Shown here: positions 10,999 through 22,523 of the stretch, one piece after another
Layout of the letters: each line of letters starts with the position of its first letter
How positions within the stretch are numbered: position 1 is the stretch's first letter
DNA from: Vicia villosa
Lineage: Eukaryota > Streptophyta > Magnoliopsida > Fabales > Fabaceae
DNA length: 64,000 nt
Direction of reading: 5' to 3'
Assembly: GCF_029867415.1 (NCBI RefSeq)
Contig: NW_026705566.1
Coordinates: 124,001-188,000 of the forward strand
Notes under the pieces: generated by a model
Seen by the model: the letters and a program-made list of their open reading frames with translations, nothing else
Databases searched by the model: none
Told to the model about the DNA's origin: nothing
Translations under genes and position numbers: made by a program

Positions 10999-12609
10999 AC
11001 AACCTTCACAGAATTTTTCAGGAATCTCAAGACTTGGAATACCAGTAACTATATCTTGGGTAATCAGTTGATTGAGTGAACGAAAATTCAAATGTCCAAA
11101 CCTCAAATGCCACAACCAACTATCCTTATAGTCGACAACAGTTTTTAGACATTATACTTCATTCGAACTGATCATGGTCCTAAACGTCCTATTTTTTGAC
11201 AAACAAGATTTCAATACCAAATTGTTCTGGGTGTAGAATAATTTTAAAACTCCATCTTTCATGACAACTGAGAAACCTTTCTTGACTAGTTGTCCAACAC
11301 TTAGCAGGTTGCACTTCATTCGAGGTACATAGAGCACATCTTTGATCGTAGTTTTTCCTCCATTACTCATTTGAAAAACTATGTTGCCAATACCTTCTGC
11401 ATGCAACAAACTATTATCAGCAAGTTTTACCTTTCTCTTCTTCGACTCTTCAAAATCTGCTAACCACACCTTTTGACAAGTCATGTGATTCGAGCAGCCT
11501 GATTCGAGGAACCAGATATTGGATTTGACATGGTTATCTTCAAGTGCAACCATAACCTCCATAGCTTTAGAATCATCTAAATCTTGGCGTGCAAGGTTCG
11601 CTCATTCGTTTTTGCCTTTTGTCGACCCGTTGTCTTTCCTGCACCAACAATGTTTAGACAAGTGACGCCACTTTTCATAGTGATAGAAATGCACACCCTT
11701 TTATATTCTTTGCCCTTTCAATAGTTTCCTCCTCCTCTTTTCGTGGATTCATAAGTTCTATATTCAACCTGCTGCTTGTGAGGGTTCGACCAAGGCTTCT
11801 TGCCCTGAGTCTTGTCGACTTTGCCTTTGAATTTGTTGGAACCACTATTCTTTTTCCATGAATGAGCCTGTAAAGCTTGTATTGAATCCTGAACTCCTTT
11901 CCTTTCAACAATCTTAATCTCATGTGCTTCCATCGAACCAACAAAGTCTTCCAATTTTAGGGTTTCGAGTTGATTAGATTCTTGAATAGCTACGATAACG
12001 TGATCAAAGTGAGAGGCCAACGTACACATTACCATCTCAACTATCATCTTATTAGTTAGGGTTTCACCACAACCCTTCTTGAGATGGACGAGTTTCTGCA
12101 CTTTCGACACATACTCTGCAATCTTTTCGTCTTCTCCCATCGACAATAATTAATATTGTCAATGCAAGGTCTGTAATTTGACAACCTTGACTTTCTCACC
12201 TCCTTCATAATATTTGACAAGAATATTCCATGCCTTATTGTTGATTAAGTATGAGAGATTCTGTCAAAATTTGCAGAATCAACCGCCGATTGAATGCAAT
12301 ACGCAGCCTTGTAATCCTTCTTCTTGACTTTGTTGTCGGCTGTTTTCTGTGCTTCGCTAGCATTTGCAGCTAGCGCAGGAATGTTGTTGCTAACCACTTC
12401 TAGGGTTTCATGGAAGCCAAACAAGGATTGCATCAATTTTCTCCATCGGATACAATTCTTGTCGTCAAGCATTGGAAGAGAATTCGAAATATCATTAGTA
12501 CCATTCATCTTTACAGCGATTGATTCACGTTCCCTGGAAACGCGATCTCTGACGTGAAGTTCTTGAAAACTCGATCAAGAACAATAATCGAAAGCTCTGG
12601 ATAACAATT
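10999..12609 (-). pseudogene. Truncated small copia element: gag, protease and start of integrase
   Basis: On the minus strand three gag-pol pieces follow each other. 12508-12245 is the Gag N-terminus (LPMLDDKNCIRWRKLMQSLFG). 12146-11718 is the UBN2-type Gag body ending in a basic tail. 11562-11152 is the protease with WFLESGCSNHMT, followed by the core of the pre-integrase region (VLYVPRMKCNLLSVGQL). The pre-integrase His residues (DSWLWHLRFGH) are encoded at about 11090-11130, and the frame is lost near 11000. The pieces are in different frames and separated by stops, so the copy is dead. Reverse transcriptase and RNase H are absent, and the element is cut off where it meets the LTR at 10998. 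Confidence 0.75.
12594..12609 (-). other. Primer-binding site of the small copia element
   Basis: The minus strand reads TTATCCAGAGC here, a slightly altered initiator tRNA-Met site (usual form TGGTATCAGAGC), directly next to the LTR. Confidence 0.55.
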
Positions 12610-12833
12610 TGTTAGTGCGTGAGGCACTTTTAGTAAGGAGAGAATAGAGAGAATAAAGGAAATAAGGACTATTATTGAATTGAATTGTACAAATAATGAT
12701 AGAGACTATGACTATTTATATATAACCCTGATTGGGCTTGGGCATACACAACTTGGATTATATTTGATATTATCAGATTATATTATATTTGATATTATAT
12801 AATTAATATATCAATTTCAATAATATTTCAACA
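12610..12833 (-). repeat. 5' LTR of the small copia element (224 bp)
   Basis: On the minus strand the LTR starts TGTTGAAATATTATTG at 12833 and ends with ACTAACA at 12610. A short LTR plus this Gag type suggests the Ale/Retrofit-like group of copia elements, which is an inference. Confidence 0.7.
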
Positions 12834-14591
12834 AAGTAAACAATTGCATATAATTTTATAAAAACATTTCCTATTAATTGTAATTTTTACAAATGTTTGT
12901 TTCTATTTAATCTCCAGTTTAATGAGTTTAAAAACTAAATTGTGATATAATAGCACTTGAGATTATATGTGATATTATTAGATTAGATTATATTTAATAT
13001 TATCTATCATATAAGACAATTCATAGTTGTTGAAAAACCAATTTTGCCCCTCTGCTCCAATGGTCTATCCACGTGTATGGCCTCACCAACCAACATAACT
13101 TTCTACTTCCTTTCTTTCTTACTATGCAACTTGCCTCTTCATTTTTGAATTTTGAATGTCCGTGTGGTTAGAAAAACTCAAATATATTGTATAACCTCCT
13201 TTTCCATCAACTATTAAATAGTAGACTGCACAAGCTAACCTACTTTGATTGCTATGTTGTATTTACTACTTTCCATAGTAAATAATATCTTTATGTTGCT
13301 TCTTATTTTGCTTCTCTCTTCAACATCCTTTTGCTTTTCTCTTTCCACCATCTTCTCTCTTCTCTAGATATATTATCTCTATTTCTTTTGTTCATCAATT
13401 TTTCTCTAATTTTTTTACTCACTACCCATTATTTCTTCTACAATCTAAATAAATATAAACTCATTTTTTACTCTATTGTTTTTCTCCTTCGTCTTAATAT
13501 TTATTTGGGTTTTTCAGGTTATAGATCCACCAAAGACGGAAACAGGTAGTAAAACAACATCAATAATAAGAAACAGGTTAATAATATTAGATCATATATG
13601 TTATTTTATTTTCTTTTATATTTATACCAAGTTAAACATTTTAGATCAAATCTATTATTCTCAGATCTTTTTTTCTCATTCATCTTTTTAACATTTTTTT
13701 ACTTCTTTTATTTTCCAGGTTGTAGATCTACCATAGACGGAAACGAGAAGTAAAACAACATTGAAAACAAGAAACAAGTTAATATTTTTTAAATTAGATC
13801 TATTATTTTCTTGTTTTTTTTTAATGTTTAGAGTTTGGATCTACAAATATATTATCAAATCATATCTATAATTATAATTTTTAATCTGGTTTGGGATTTT
13901 TTTCGGAAATGTTCTGGATTGGAATCTTTAAATGTAAGAGGTTTGGTTTTCTTTATGATTTAGATGATTTGTATTTCTTTATTTATTTTGATTTTTAATG
14001 CATTTTTTATGTGTTCTTTTTATTTCAATTTTGTATACATATATATTTTTCGTGTATTCTGTTTTGTAATTTATGCACTTACTCAATAACAAATAATGCG
14101 TCTTTCTCATCTTCTGTTATTATAGTTTACAATATATCAATATGTTTGCCTTTGAGGGGACTAATACATGTCATAGTTCCTAAATGTTAGAGGTTTAAGA
14201 TGGAGAAATATTTAGGTTTACATTTTATAAAATTTCATCTTAGGGAATGATAGAAATAAGTATGTTTTAAAAATTGGAAGATCCATGTCATACAAGTTAA
14301 AAACAGTTCATATGTGTATGACCAAATTCTTAACATATAAACTACTTTAATTATAATTTATTTTATAATCATACATGTCATAAATGTTTATTTATGATGA
14401 TAATTAGAATGCAATCATTTTTTAATAAATTTTATTTTCTTATAATTTGGAAATTGTATAAAATGGAAAAATGAAACTATTAATTCAAATATTTAAATAT
14501 AAAAATTAATCAACTATTTTTTGTTACTTAATATTTTAAATTTAAAAGTAAATATTTGAAATTTGTTAATTCTCTATTTTTCTGATTGACA
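12834..14591. other. Unassigned AT-rich spacer with a duplicated segment
   Basis: No gene or known element is recognised. The stretch is AT-rich with pyrimidine-rich patches at about 13080-13140 and 13280-13420. Short open frames at 13331-13549 and 13476-13691 are low-complexity and not convincing. A direct duplication is listed separately. Confidence 0.5.
13516..13800 (+). repeat. Direct duplication, two copies about 200 bp apart
   Basis: A segment of about 75 bp starting TTCAGGTTATAGATCCACC at 13516 recurs at about 13716 as CCAGGTTGTAGATCTACC. Both copies continue with GACGGAAAC, AGTAAAACAACAT and AAGAAAC, and then AGATCTATTATT-like sequence. Upstream pyrimidine tracts are also repeated, so the repeat period is about 200 bp. 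Confidence 0.7.
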
Positions 14592-15052
14592 TTATGTTTG
14601 GTAGAACTAACTTATGGGAACATGTTGAATAAGATGTTCCATGCAACTAATGAAGACAGGTCGAGAAAGATGTTCTATGCATAGTTCATTCGACATCGCG
14701 TCTGTTTTGTTACAGCTGGATCAGTTGGAGTTAGTTGATGTACAAGTGCAGAATATTTTGAAATATTATGCAATCTTATATGGAGCTTGAATTAAGGGAT
14801 AAAAGATTGTCTCTGATTTCAAGTTATTTGATTAGTTACTAAATATGAAGAATATTTATGAATCTATTATTTGGAGTCCTTTCTTCATGGAGAATATTGA
14901 TGAAGATTTTCTAGAGTTCCCTGCAGTGATTTGAACCCCAAATCCAGTCCAGAAGATTGTTATAAATAGCAAGCATCAGACTTAATATTTTGTGTGAACT
15001 TACAGTGTAGTGTGTTAGGTTTTGTGCAATCTTGTCTATTGTGAGCCACTCT
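14592..15052 (+). repeat. Fragment of a Sirevirus-like copia LTR
   Basis: The stretch shares wording with the copia LTRs at 26084 and 27379, including ACATGTTGA, AAGATGTTC, GCAGAATATT and an ATTCGACATCG motif. A TATA box (TTATAAATAGC) lies near 14960. It stops exactly where the chromovirus LTR begins at 15053, so that element inserted into it. Confidence 0.55.
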
Positions 15053-16958
15053 TGTAACACCCCATAAAGTTTTTTATTTAATTTAATTAATTTTTGGATT
15101 AAATATTAGAATTATTTGAGTTAATTGAGAAAAATGGAATAATGAGGCTAATGGGCTAGTGTCGCTTTTAGTAGAAGGGGGGGTGTCAGTTGTGAAACCC
15201 ATTGCTAATGATAAACTTATTTTTATAAAATAGAAAAAAAGAAGGAATTGTGGGAAGAGAACCAAAAAGGAGAAGAGAAGTCTGAACGTGAAAGAGCAGA
15301 TGAAGCGAGGAAGTGCGACGCGAGGAAGAACAAAGAATCAACCTTCAGGTAAGGGGGGACTCTTCCGTTTAACTTCTATTATGGGATTATAGATAGTAGG
15401 ATAGATTGAGCATGTTATTTGTGTCAATTGGGTTATGTTTAGGTTTTAGGATGTTAGGTTTTGGAAGAATTGTTGAATGGTTTGCATTGATTATGTATGG
15501 TAGTATTTGGGTGTTTGAAATGAGTTATAAATATGTCATATTGTGTTTGTTGATGCTGTTTGATGTTGCAATACATTATGGTACGTCCTGGTATGGTTTG
15601 GATTTGGTATAGGTGCTGTAAAAATGGTGATTTTGGGTTGCAAACTCAAAGTAATCGGTTACCAAAGGGTGGGTAATCGATTACTCATAGTAAAAACAGG
15701 AGGGATGACATTTTGTGAGTCAGTAATCGGTTACCGAAAGGGCAGTAACCGATTACCCATACAAAAAACAGCGTGGGGGTTATTTTGAAAGTCAGTAACC
15801 GGTTACCCTGGTTTCAGTAACCGGTTACCACTGAAGCTTTTTGAAAAATTATTTTATTTTCTAAAACCCATATCTTTCAAACCGTAAGTCGGATTTTCGT
15901 GCCGTTTTGAGCACGGTGAAGCTAATTAAATGATTTATACAATAAAATGGTGTTTTGAGTCGTGATTCGATTTTATTTTAAAACACTCGATTTTATTTGG
16001 TTGTGATGGTTTATGCGTACAGGTACATTGGTGAATGCCTTATCTGTTACAATGTCGTGGTTGTGATTGATGATTACTATACATATATTGCTGATGTTAA
16101 ATATATGTTGTGATGGTTGAGAAATAGCATAACTATGTGTGGCTATTGTTTATTGAATTGGTTGATGATTATGATATTCAGTTGATTGGTGTTGATGATT
16201 AGCATGCTGTATGTGATGCATGCATTTCATAATCATGTTGTGGGTTGTATCCCTTATGGTGGTGGGACAGCGGTAGCTAATTCCCATTATGCGGAATTAG
16301 TGAGAGAAGTAGCCGAATCTTTATGGTGGTGGATCGGTGAGATGGGTTATCCCATGTTTGGTACCACATGCATATAGTTGCATTGCATTAGGCTACTTGT
16401 ATTATTATAACATGAATGGAGGATTGTCCAATGTTATAATATGTGATGATTGTGTAATTGTTGTGATTAATTATGTTGTGGTGGATCTGATCATAACTGT
16501 AATTGGGTGAATAATATGTGATTGATATTTTATTATTTATATCTTATAACATTGGTTAAATGCGAATGAGACTCACCCTTACTGTTGTTATTTTTCAGAT
16601 TGAGGAGTAGCTTTTGTACTTGGTGAGGATTAGCTCGTCAAGTAGTTCATTAGAGTCAGTTGGGTCCGTGTCATGCTCTGGTCGTGTAACACTAGGAACG
16701 TTATTTAGGGATAACTGATAAACTCTTGTTTTGTTTATGGTTTTATGGTTGGATTACGAGTCTCCGACTCCGAATGTTTAATTATTCAGATGTTAAGAAT
16801 ATTCCGCTGTGTTAACATGTTATTTGGATAATTTTGGTTTATCGTTCCTTTAATGGCATGACATGAATATTTATTTATTTTATTGGAGTTGTAATACCCT
16901 TTTTCATGTTTTACTCTGATTAATGTTAATTTTCCGCGGGGTTTAGAAGGGTGTTACA
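15053..16958 (+). repeat. 5' LTR of the chromovirus (1906 bp)
   Basis: It starts TGTAACACCCC and ends GGGTGTTACA just before the primer site. It carries the paired palindromes at 15651-15828. These are followed by a conserved block (about 15865-15930, containing CCGTAAGTCGGATTTTC) that is homologous to 31755-31825 in the second chromovirus LTR. Confidence 0.9.
15651..15828 (+). repeat. Array of three pairs of 12-bp palindromes (GTAAYCGRTTAC)
   Basis: Six copies start at 15651, 15673, 15723, 15744, 15794 and 15817. Within pairs the spacing is 22, 21 and 23 bp. Pair-to-pair spacing is 72 and 71 bp. The copies are GTAATCGGTTAC, GTAATCGATTAC, GTAATCGGTTAC, GTAACCGATTAC and twice GTAACCGGTTAC. 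Partners 3 and 4 are not palindromes themselves but are exact reverse complements of each other. Confidence 0.9.
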
Positions 16959-16962
16959 ATAG

Positions 16963-16974
16963 TGGTATCAGAGC
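16963..16974 (+). other. Primer-binding site (tRNA-Met)
   Basis: TGGTATCAGAGC, complementary to the 3' end of initiator tRNA-Met, lies 4 bp after the LTR end. Confidence 0.9.
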
Positions 16975-17093
16975 ATAGTCGGTCGTTGGGTCAGAGTCTT
17001 AGTGTCGGTTAATCCCTCGTATGCGATTAGTGTAAGGTTGACACTATCGACACTTCTTGTTCTAATGAATATTGTTTTATATTTAGCAGAACA

Positions 17094-20000
17094 ATGGCCG
17101 GAAGAGGAGGAAGAAACGACGACGCGATTGCTGAGGCTCTGGGCATGATTGCTGGTGTGTTGGGAGGGAATGCCAATGGAGCTGGTATTGGTGCTGACAG
17201 GCAGCTGAACAATTTTCAGAGGAACAATCCTCCGTTGTTCAAAGGCACACATGATCCTGAAGGCGCTCAGAGGTGGCTGAAGGAAATTGAAAGGATTTTC
17301 CGAGTGATTGATTGTGCTGAAAATCTGAAGGTGAGGTATGGTACTCACATGCTGTCTGAAGAAGCTAATGATTGGTGGATGGCTAGTAGGGATGAACTTG
17401 AAGCTGCCAGTGTAGCAATTACTTGGGCTGTATTCAAGCGAGAATTCCTGAGGAGGTACTTTCCTGAGGATGTTCGGGGCAGGAAGGAGGTTGAGTTTTT
17501 GGAGCTGACATAGGGTAACATGACGGTACCAGAATATACTTCAAAGTTTGTTGAGCTGGCTAAGTACTACGTCCACTATAACAATGATGAAGCGAGCGAA
17601 TTTTCAAAGTGTGTTAAGTTCGAGAATGGTCTCCGTGATGAGATTTAGCAGGGTATCAGGTATCAAAGGATTTGTCGGTTTACTGATTTGGTAGATTGTA
17701 GTAGAATCTATGAAGAGGATAATCTCAAGCTGAAGTCATCTCACTCTCGCGAGTTAGTTGACAAAAAGGGGAAGAAGCCTATGGACCGTGGTAAGCCATA
17801 TGGTAGAGGTAATCAAAAAACTGGAGGTTGGAGGAAACCTAGTGGGGGAGACTCTAGTGCCCCTGTTAAGTGCTTTAAGTGTGGAGAACCTGGACATCGC
17901 ATTCACGAGTGCAAAGGTGAAGAGAAGAAGTGTTACAGGTGTGGTAAGGAAGGCCACATTGCCGTTGAGTGCAAAGGAAAGACTGTGACTTGTTATAACT
18001 ACGGTGAAGAAGGTCATATTAGTCCACAGTGTCCTAAGCCAAAGAAGAATCAAGCTGGGGGTAAAGTTTTCGCTTTATCAGGTTCAGAGACTACTCCAGA
18101 GGATCGATTGATTAAAGGTACGTGTTTTATCCATGGCACTCCTTTAATTGCAATAATAGATACTGGAGCAACTCACTCGTTTATTTCGTTGGATTGTGCT
18201 AAACGCCTGAACTTGGAAATATCTGATATTAATGGAAGTATGATCATTGACACGTCGGGTTCAGTGACTACTTCGTTTGCTTGTTTGAACTGTCCAATTG
18301 ATATTTTTGGTAGAGAATTCAAAATGGACTTAGTGTGCCTTCCATTGGAACAACTTGATGTTATCCTGGGCATGAATTGGTTGCAATTTAATCGGGTTCA
18401 TATCAACTGTTTCACGAAGACGGTTATTTTTCCTGAAGATGTCAGTGTTGAGGATTTAGCAATGACGGCTAGACAAGTGGATGAAGCAATGAAGGACGGG
18501 GCTGCCGTGTTTATGTTGACTGCATCGATGGAAGTGAAAAAGAAAGCGGTGAGTAGTGACTTACCGGTAGTATGTGAATTGCCAGAAGTTTTCCCAGAAG
18601 ATGTAAGAGAGTTACCGCCAGAGAGGGAGGTGGAATTTGCTATTGAGTTAGTTCCTGGAACCAGTCCTGTGTCGATGGTGCCGTATCGTATGTCGGCATC
18701 TGAGTTAGCTGAGTTGAAAAGTCAATTAGAAGAATTGCTGGAAAAAGAATTCATTCGTCCTAGTGTGTCACCGTGGGGTGGGCCGGTGTTGTTAGTAAAG
18801 AAGAAAGAAGGCTCTATGAGATTGTGTGTGGATTATAGGCAACTGAATAAAGTTACTATCAAGAATCGGTATCCATTACCGAGGATTGATGATTTAATGG
18901 ATCAACTGGTTGGTGCGAGCGTGTTCAGCAAAATTGACTTGAGATCGGGATATCATCAGATTCGGGTGAAGACGGACGATATTCAGAAGACGGCATTTAG
19001 AACGAGGTATGGTCATTACGAATATACAGTGATGCCATTTGGAGTAACTAATGCGCCGGGGGTTTTCATGGAGTATATGAATAGGATCTTCCATCCTTAC
19101 CTGGATCAGTTCGTGGTGGTATTTATCGTTGATATTCTAATATATTCTAAGAGTGAAGAAGAGCATGCAGAGCATCTAAGAGTGGTATTGGAACTATTGA
19201 AGGAAAAGAAACTTTATGCGAAACTGTCAAAGTGTGAGTTTTGGCTAAGTGAAGTAAGTTTTCTTGGGCATGTAATTTCTAAAGATGGTATTGCCGTTGA
19301 CCCAACAAAAGTAGAAGCAGTGTCTCAATGGGAAGCTCCGAAGTCAGTTTCCGAAATCCGTAGTTTCCTTGGTCTTGCGGGTTATTATAGAAAGTTCATT
19401 GAAGGTTTTTCAAAGCTAGCGTTGCCGTTAACAAAGTTGACTAGGAAGGGTCAAGCATTCATCTGGGATTCGAAATGTGAAGAAGGATTCCAAGAGTTGA
19501 AGAAAAGGTTGACTAGTGCGCCGATCTTGATTTTGCCGAACCCGGCGGAATATTTTGTTGTTTATTGTGATGCTTCATTGATGGGATTAGGAGGTGTACT
19601 GATGCAGAATCAACAGGTAGTCGCTTATGCGTCGAGACAACTCAAAGTGCATGAGAGAAATTACCCGACTCATGACTTAGAGTTGGCAGCAGTGGTATTT
19701 GTGTTGAAATTGTGGAGGCATTATCTGTATGGTTCGAGGTTTGAAGTATTTAGTGATCACAAGAGCCTGAAGTATCTCTTTGATCAAAAAGAGTTGAATA
19801 TGAGGCAAAGAAGATGGTTAGAGTTCCTCAAGGATTATGATTTTGGGCTGCATTACCATCCGGGTAAAGCAAACGTGGTTGCCGATGCTTTGAGTAGGAA
19901 GTCCTTGCATATGTCTATGCTGATGGTGAGAGAATTGGATTTAATTGAACAATTCAGAGATTTGAGTTTGGTATGCGAAGACACTCCTATCAGTGTTAAG

Positions 20001-21443
20001 TTGGGTATGCTGAAGCTGACTAGTGGTATTCTGGAAGAGATTCGAGAGGGTCAGAAGACTGATGTCGAGTTGGTTGATAAGTTGACTCTGATTAACCAAG
20101 GCAAGGGAGGTGAATTCAGAATCAACGAGAATGGTATTATGAGGTTTGGCAATCGTGTTTGTGTTCCTAATGTTTCCGAATTGAGGAAGAGTATTCTCGA
20201 AGAAGGACATCGTAGTGGATTGAGTATTCATCCTGGTGCTACCAAGATGTACAATGACTTAAAGAAGCTGTTTTGGTGGCCTGGAATGAAAAAGGAAATA
20301 GCTGAATTTATCTATGCTTGATTGACTTGCCAGAAGACGAAGATTGAGCATCAGAAACCGTATGGAGCTATGCAACCGTTATTTATTCCGGAATGAAAGT
20401 GGGATAGTATATCTATGGATTTTGTTTCTGGTTTGCCAAAGACGATGAAGAACTATGAAGCCATTTGGGTTATTGTAGACAGGTTGACGAAGTCTGCTCA
20501 CTTTATACCAATGAGAATGGATTATCCGATGGAGAAGCTGGCTCAATTGTATATTGGGAAGATAGTGAGTTTACATGGTATTCCTTCGAGTATCGTGTCA
20601 GATAGAGATCCAAGGTTTACATCCAAATTCTGGGAAGGTTTGCAGAAGGCTTTGGGTACTAAGCTGAGATTGAGTTCTGCTTATCATCCGCAGACGGGTG
20701 GACAGACGGAAAGAACTATTCAATCACTAGAAGATTTGTTGCGTGCTTGCTTGTTGGAAAAAGGCGGTGCTTGGGATAGTTATCTACCCTTGATCGAATT
20801 TACCTACAATAATAGTTTTCACTCGAGTATTGGTATGGCTCCGTTTGAAGCTTTGTATGGTCGGAGGTGTAGGACGCCTTTATGTTGGTATGAATCTGGT
20901 GAAAGTGCTGTGATTGGACCGGAAATTGTTCAGGAGATGACAGAAAAGATTAAGATGATTCAGGAGAAAATGAAGGCTTCTCAGAGTCGTCAGAAGAGTT
21001 ATCATGATAAGAGGCGGAGAACACTTGAGTTTCAAGAAGGAGATCACGTATTCATGAGAGTTACTCCTATGACTGGTATCGGACGAGCTCTAAAGTCAAA
21101 GAAATTGACTCCGCATTTTATTGGTCCGTTTCAGATTATGGAAAGAGTAGGGGAAGTGGCGTATCGCATTGCGTTGCCACCGACGCTTGCGAACCTGCAT
21201 GATGTATTCCATGTGTCGCAGTTGAGGAAATACATTGCCGATCCATCTCATGTGATCCAAGTAGATGATATACAGGTAAAGGATAATCTGACAGTTGAAG
21301 CTTTGCCTACGAGGATTGAAGATCGGAAGGTGAAACGATTGCGTGGCAAGGAGATAACGTTGGTCAGAGTAGCTTGGGGAGGACCAGCCGATGGAAATGT
21401 TACGTGGGAATTGGAGAGCCAGATGAAGGACTCCTACCCGTAA
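17094..21443 (+). pseudogene. Chromovirus gag-pol polyprotein with four in-frame stops
   Basis: One reading frame runs from the ATG at 17094 to the stop at 21443, interrupted at 17511, 17646, 20319 and 20394. Gag (to about 17690) contains FKGTHDPEGAQRWLKEIE. Three zinc knuckles follow at about 17870-18035; the third has Tyr in place of its second Cys. The protease has [12 protein letters not shown]. Reverse transcriptase shows [20 protein letters not shown], but its catalytic box reads [10 protein letters not shown] where the family has F-I-D-D, so one active-site Asp is lost. RNase H ([13 protein letters not shown]), the HHCC zinc region, the integrase core (SDRDPRFTSKFW) and a C-terminal chromodomain (VKRLRGKEITLVRVAWGG...TWE) follow. 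Such polyproteins drive reverse transcription and chromatin-targeted integration. This copy cannot make one. Confidence 0.93.
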
Positions 21444-21485
21444 CTCTTTGCCTAAGGTATGTTTTCGAGGACGAAAACTTTTCTA

Positions 21486-21497
21486 GTGGGGGAGAGT
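21486..21497 (+). other. Polypurine tract of the chromovirus
   Basis: AGTGGGGGAGAG lies directly before TGTAACACCCC at 21498 and would prime plus-strand DNA synthesis. Confidence 0.8.
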
Positions 21498-21569
21498 TGT
21501 AACACCCCATAAAATTCTTTATTTAATTTAATTAATTTTTGGATTAAATATTAGAATTATTTAAGTTAA
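21498..21569 (+). repeat. 3' LTR remnant of the chromovirus (about 72 bp)
   Basis: It matches the first 72 bp of the 5' LTR with a few differences and then diverges near 21569. The following 70 bp contain a small perfect inverted repeat (CACCTC...GAGGTG, about 21593-21611) but nothing else recognisable. Confidence 0.85.
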
Positions 21570-21638
21570 ATAAAAAAGTGCTTCAGTAGCTACACCTCCG
21601 AAGGCGAGGTGCAAAAATGAAACTTCACCAAATGCCTA

Positions 21639-22018
21639 AGATTTTGTTTGCGAGTTTGGAAGGGAAGAGAGATGAGAGCTTTGAAAAATAGGAAGGATTG
21701 AGTAAAAAGAATTGTAAGATTTTGGATAGAAGGGTTTTGGAGGGTTTGATTTTATTTATAACATCAAAAATCCCATAAAATAGAGAAATTAAAAAAATTA
21801 TATTGAATGAGGGTTTTGGAGGACTTCCATATATTTTCAAAATATCTTTTAGTTGTTATAGTATTTCAAAAATTAAAAATATAATAATGATAATGACTCT
21901 TTCATCATTATAAACAAAATCATTTTTTCAAAAATGTCAAATAATTTTCTACATTTTTTAAAAATTTTGTTTTTGAAGCCTTTCCCTCTAATTCCTTCTA
22001 AACTCGCAAACAAAATCT
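21639..22018. mobile_element. MITE-like element with about 25-bp terminal inverted repeats (380 bp)
   Basis: The left end AGATTTTGTTTGCGAGTTT (21639 onward) is matched in reverse complement by the right end up to 22018, with one mismatch in about 25 bp and weaker similarity for another 30 bp. It has no coding capacity and is AT-rich. The target duplication is unclear (TA or CTA are possible), so the superfamily is not assigned. It lies about 500 bp upstream of the transporter start codon. Confidence 0.7.
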
Positions 22019-22523
22019 AGAGTATTACGAGGTCCTCATACATCAAATCCATTTTAGAGGACCAAAATATCTAATTTATAATTATTTGAGAAATTTAAAT
22101 ATTCTGGTCAGAATAAAAAAACAGTTTTAGATTTTTGTTTTGATGAACAAATTCTGTCCAGATTATGATTGTATCAAGACGCAATACAAGCTTTAGTACA
22201 TTACGTTTACAATTTTGGTATTGCTCCATATTTAGTGAAAAAAACAACTCATTTACCATAATTACCTTAACGATTAAAAATGGAGTACGATTCAAACTGA
22301 ACACTGAACAGAAAAGAATAATATTAAATAATCAAGATCTCAGATTTTCTTTTCTCTCGAAAAGTAATGAAAAAGATACGCTATTAATTTTTTCACCATA
22401 AAATTGATATTCACGTGTTATTATTTTCTTAAAAATGTTCAACTTTTCAACTAGAAAAAGAAGACTTATATGATATCAGTACCAACCAGTATCACCATCA
22501 CCAACCAATAGGCTGAGTTATCC
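22019..22523. other. Upstream region of the transporter gene
   Basis: This is AT-rich non-coding sequence between the MITE and the transporter ATG. No convincing TATA box was picked. The last 60 bp become C/A-rich (repeated ACCA/ATCACC), as is common in plant 5' leaders. Promoter and leader are inferred to lie here. Confidence 0.45.

Larger units (their letters stand above)
15053..21569 (+). mobile_element. Tekay/Del-type chromovirus (Ty3), 3' LTR truncated
   Basis: The order is 5' LTR (15053-16958), tRNA-Met primer site, one gag-pol frame (17094-21443), polypurine tract and 72 bp of 3' LTR. A chromodomain at the C-terminus of integrase and TGTAACACCCC LTR starts are typical of the Tekay/Del branch. 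The 3' LTR breaks off at about 21569, next to the gene island, so no target duplication can be checked. Confidence 0.9.
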
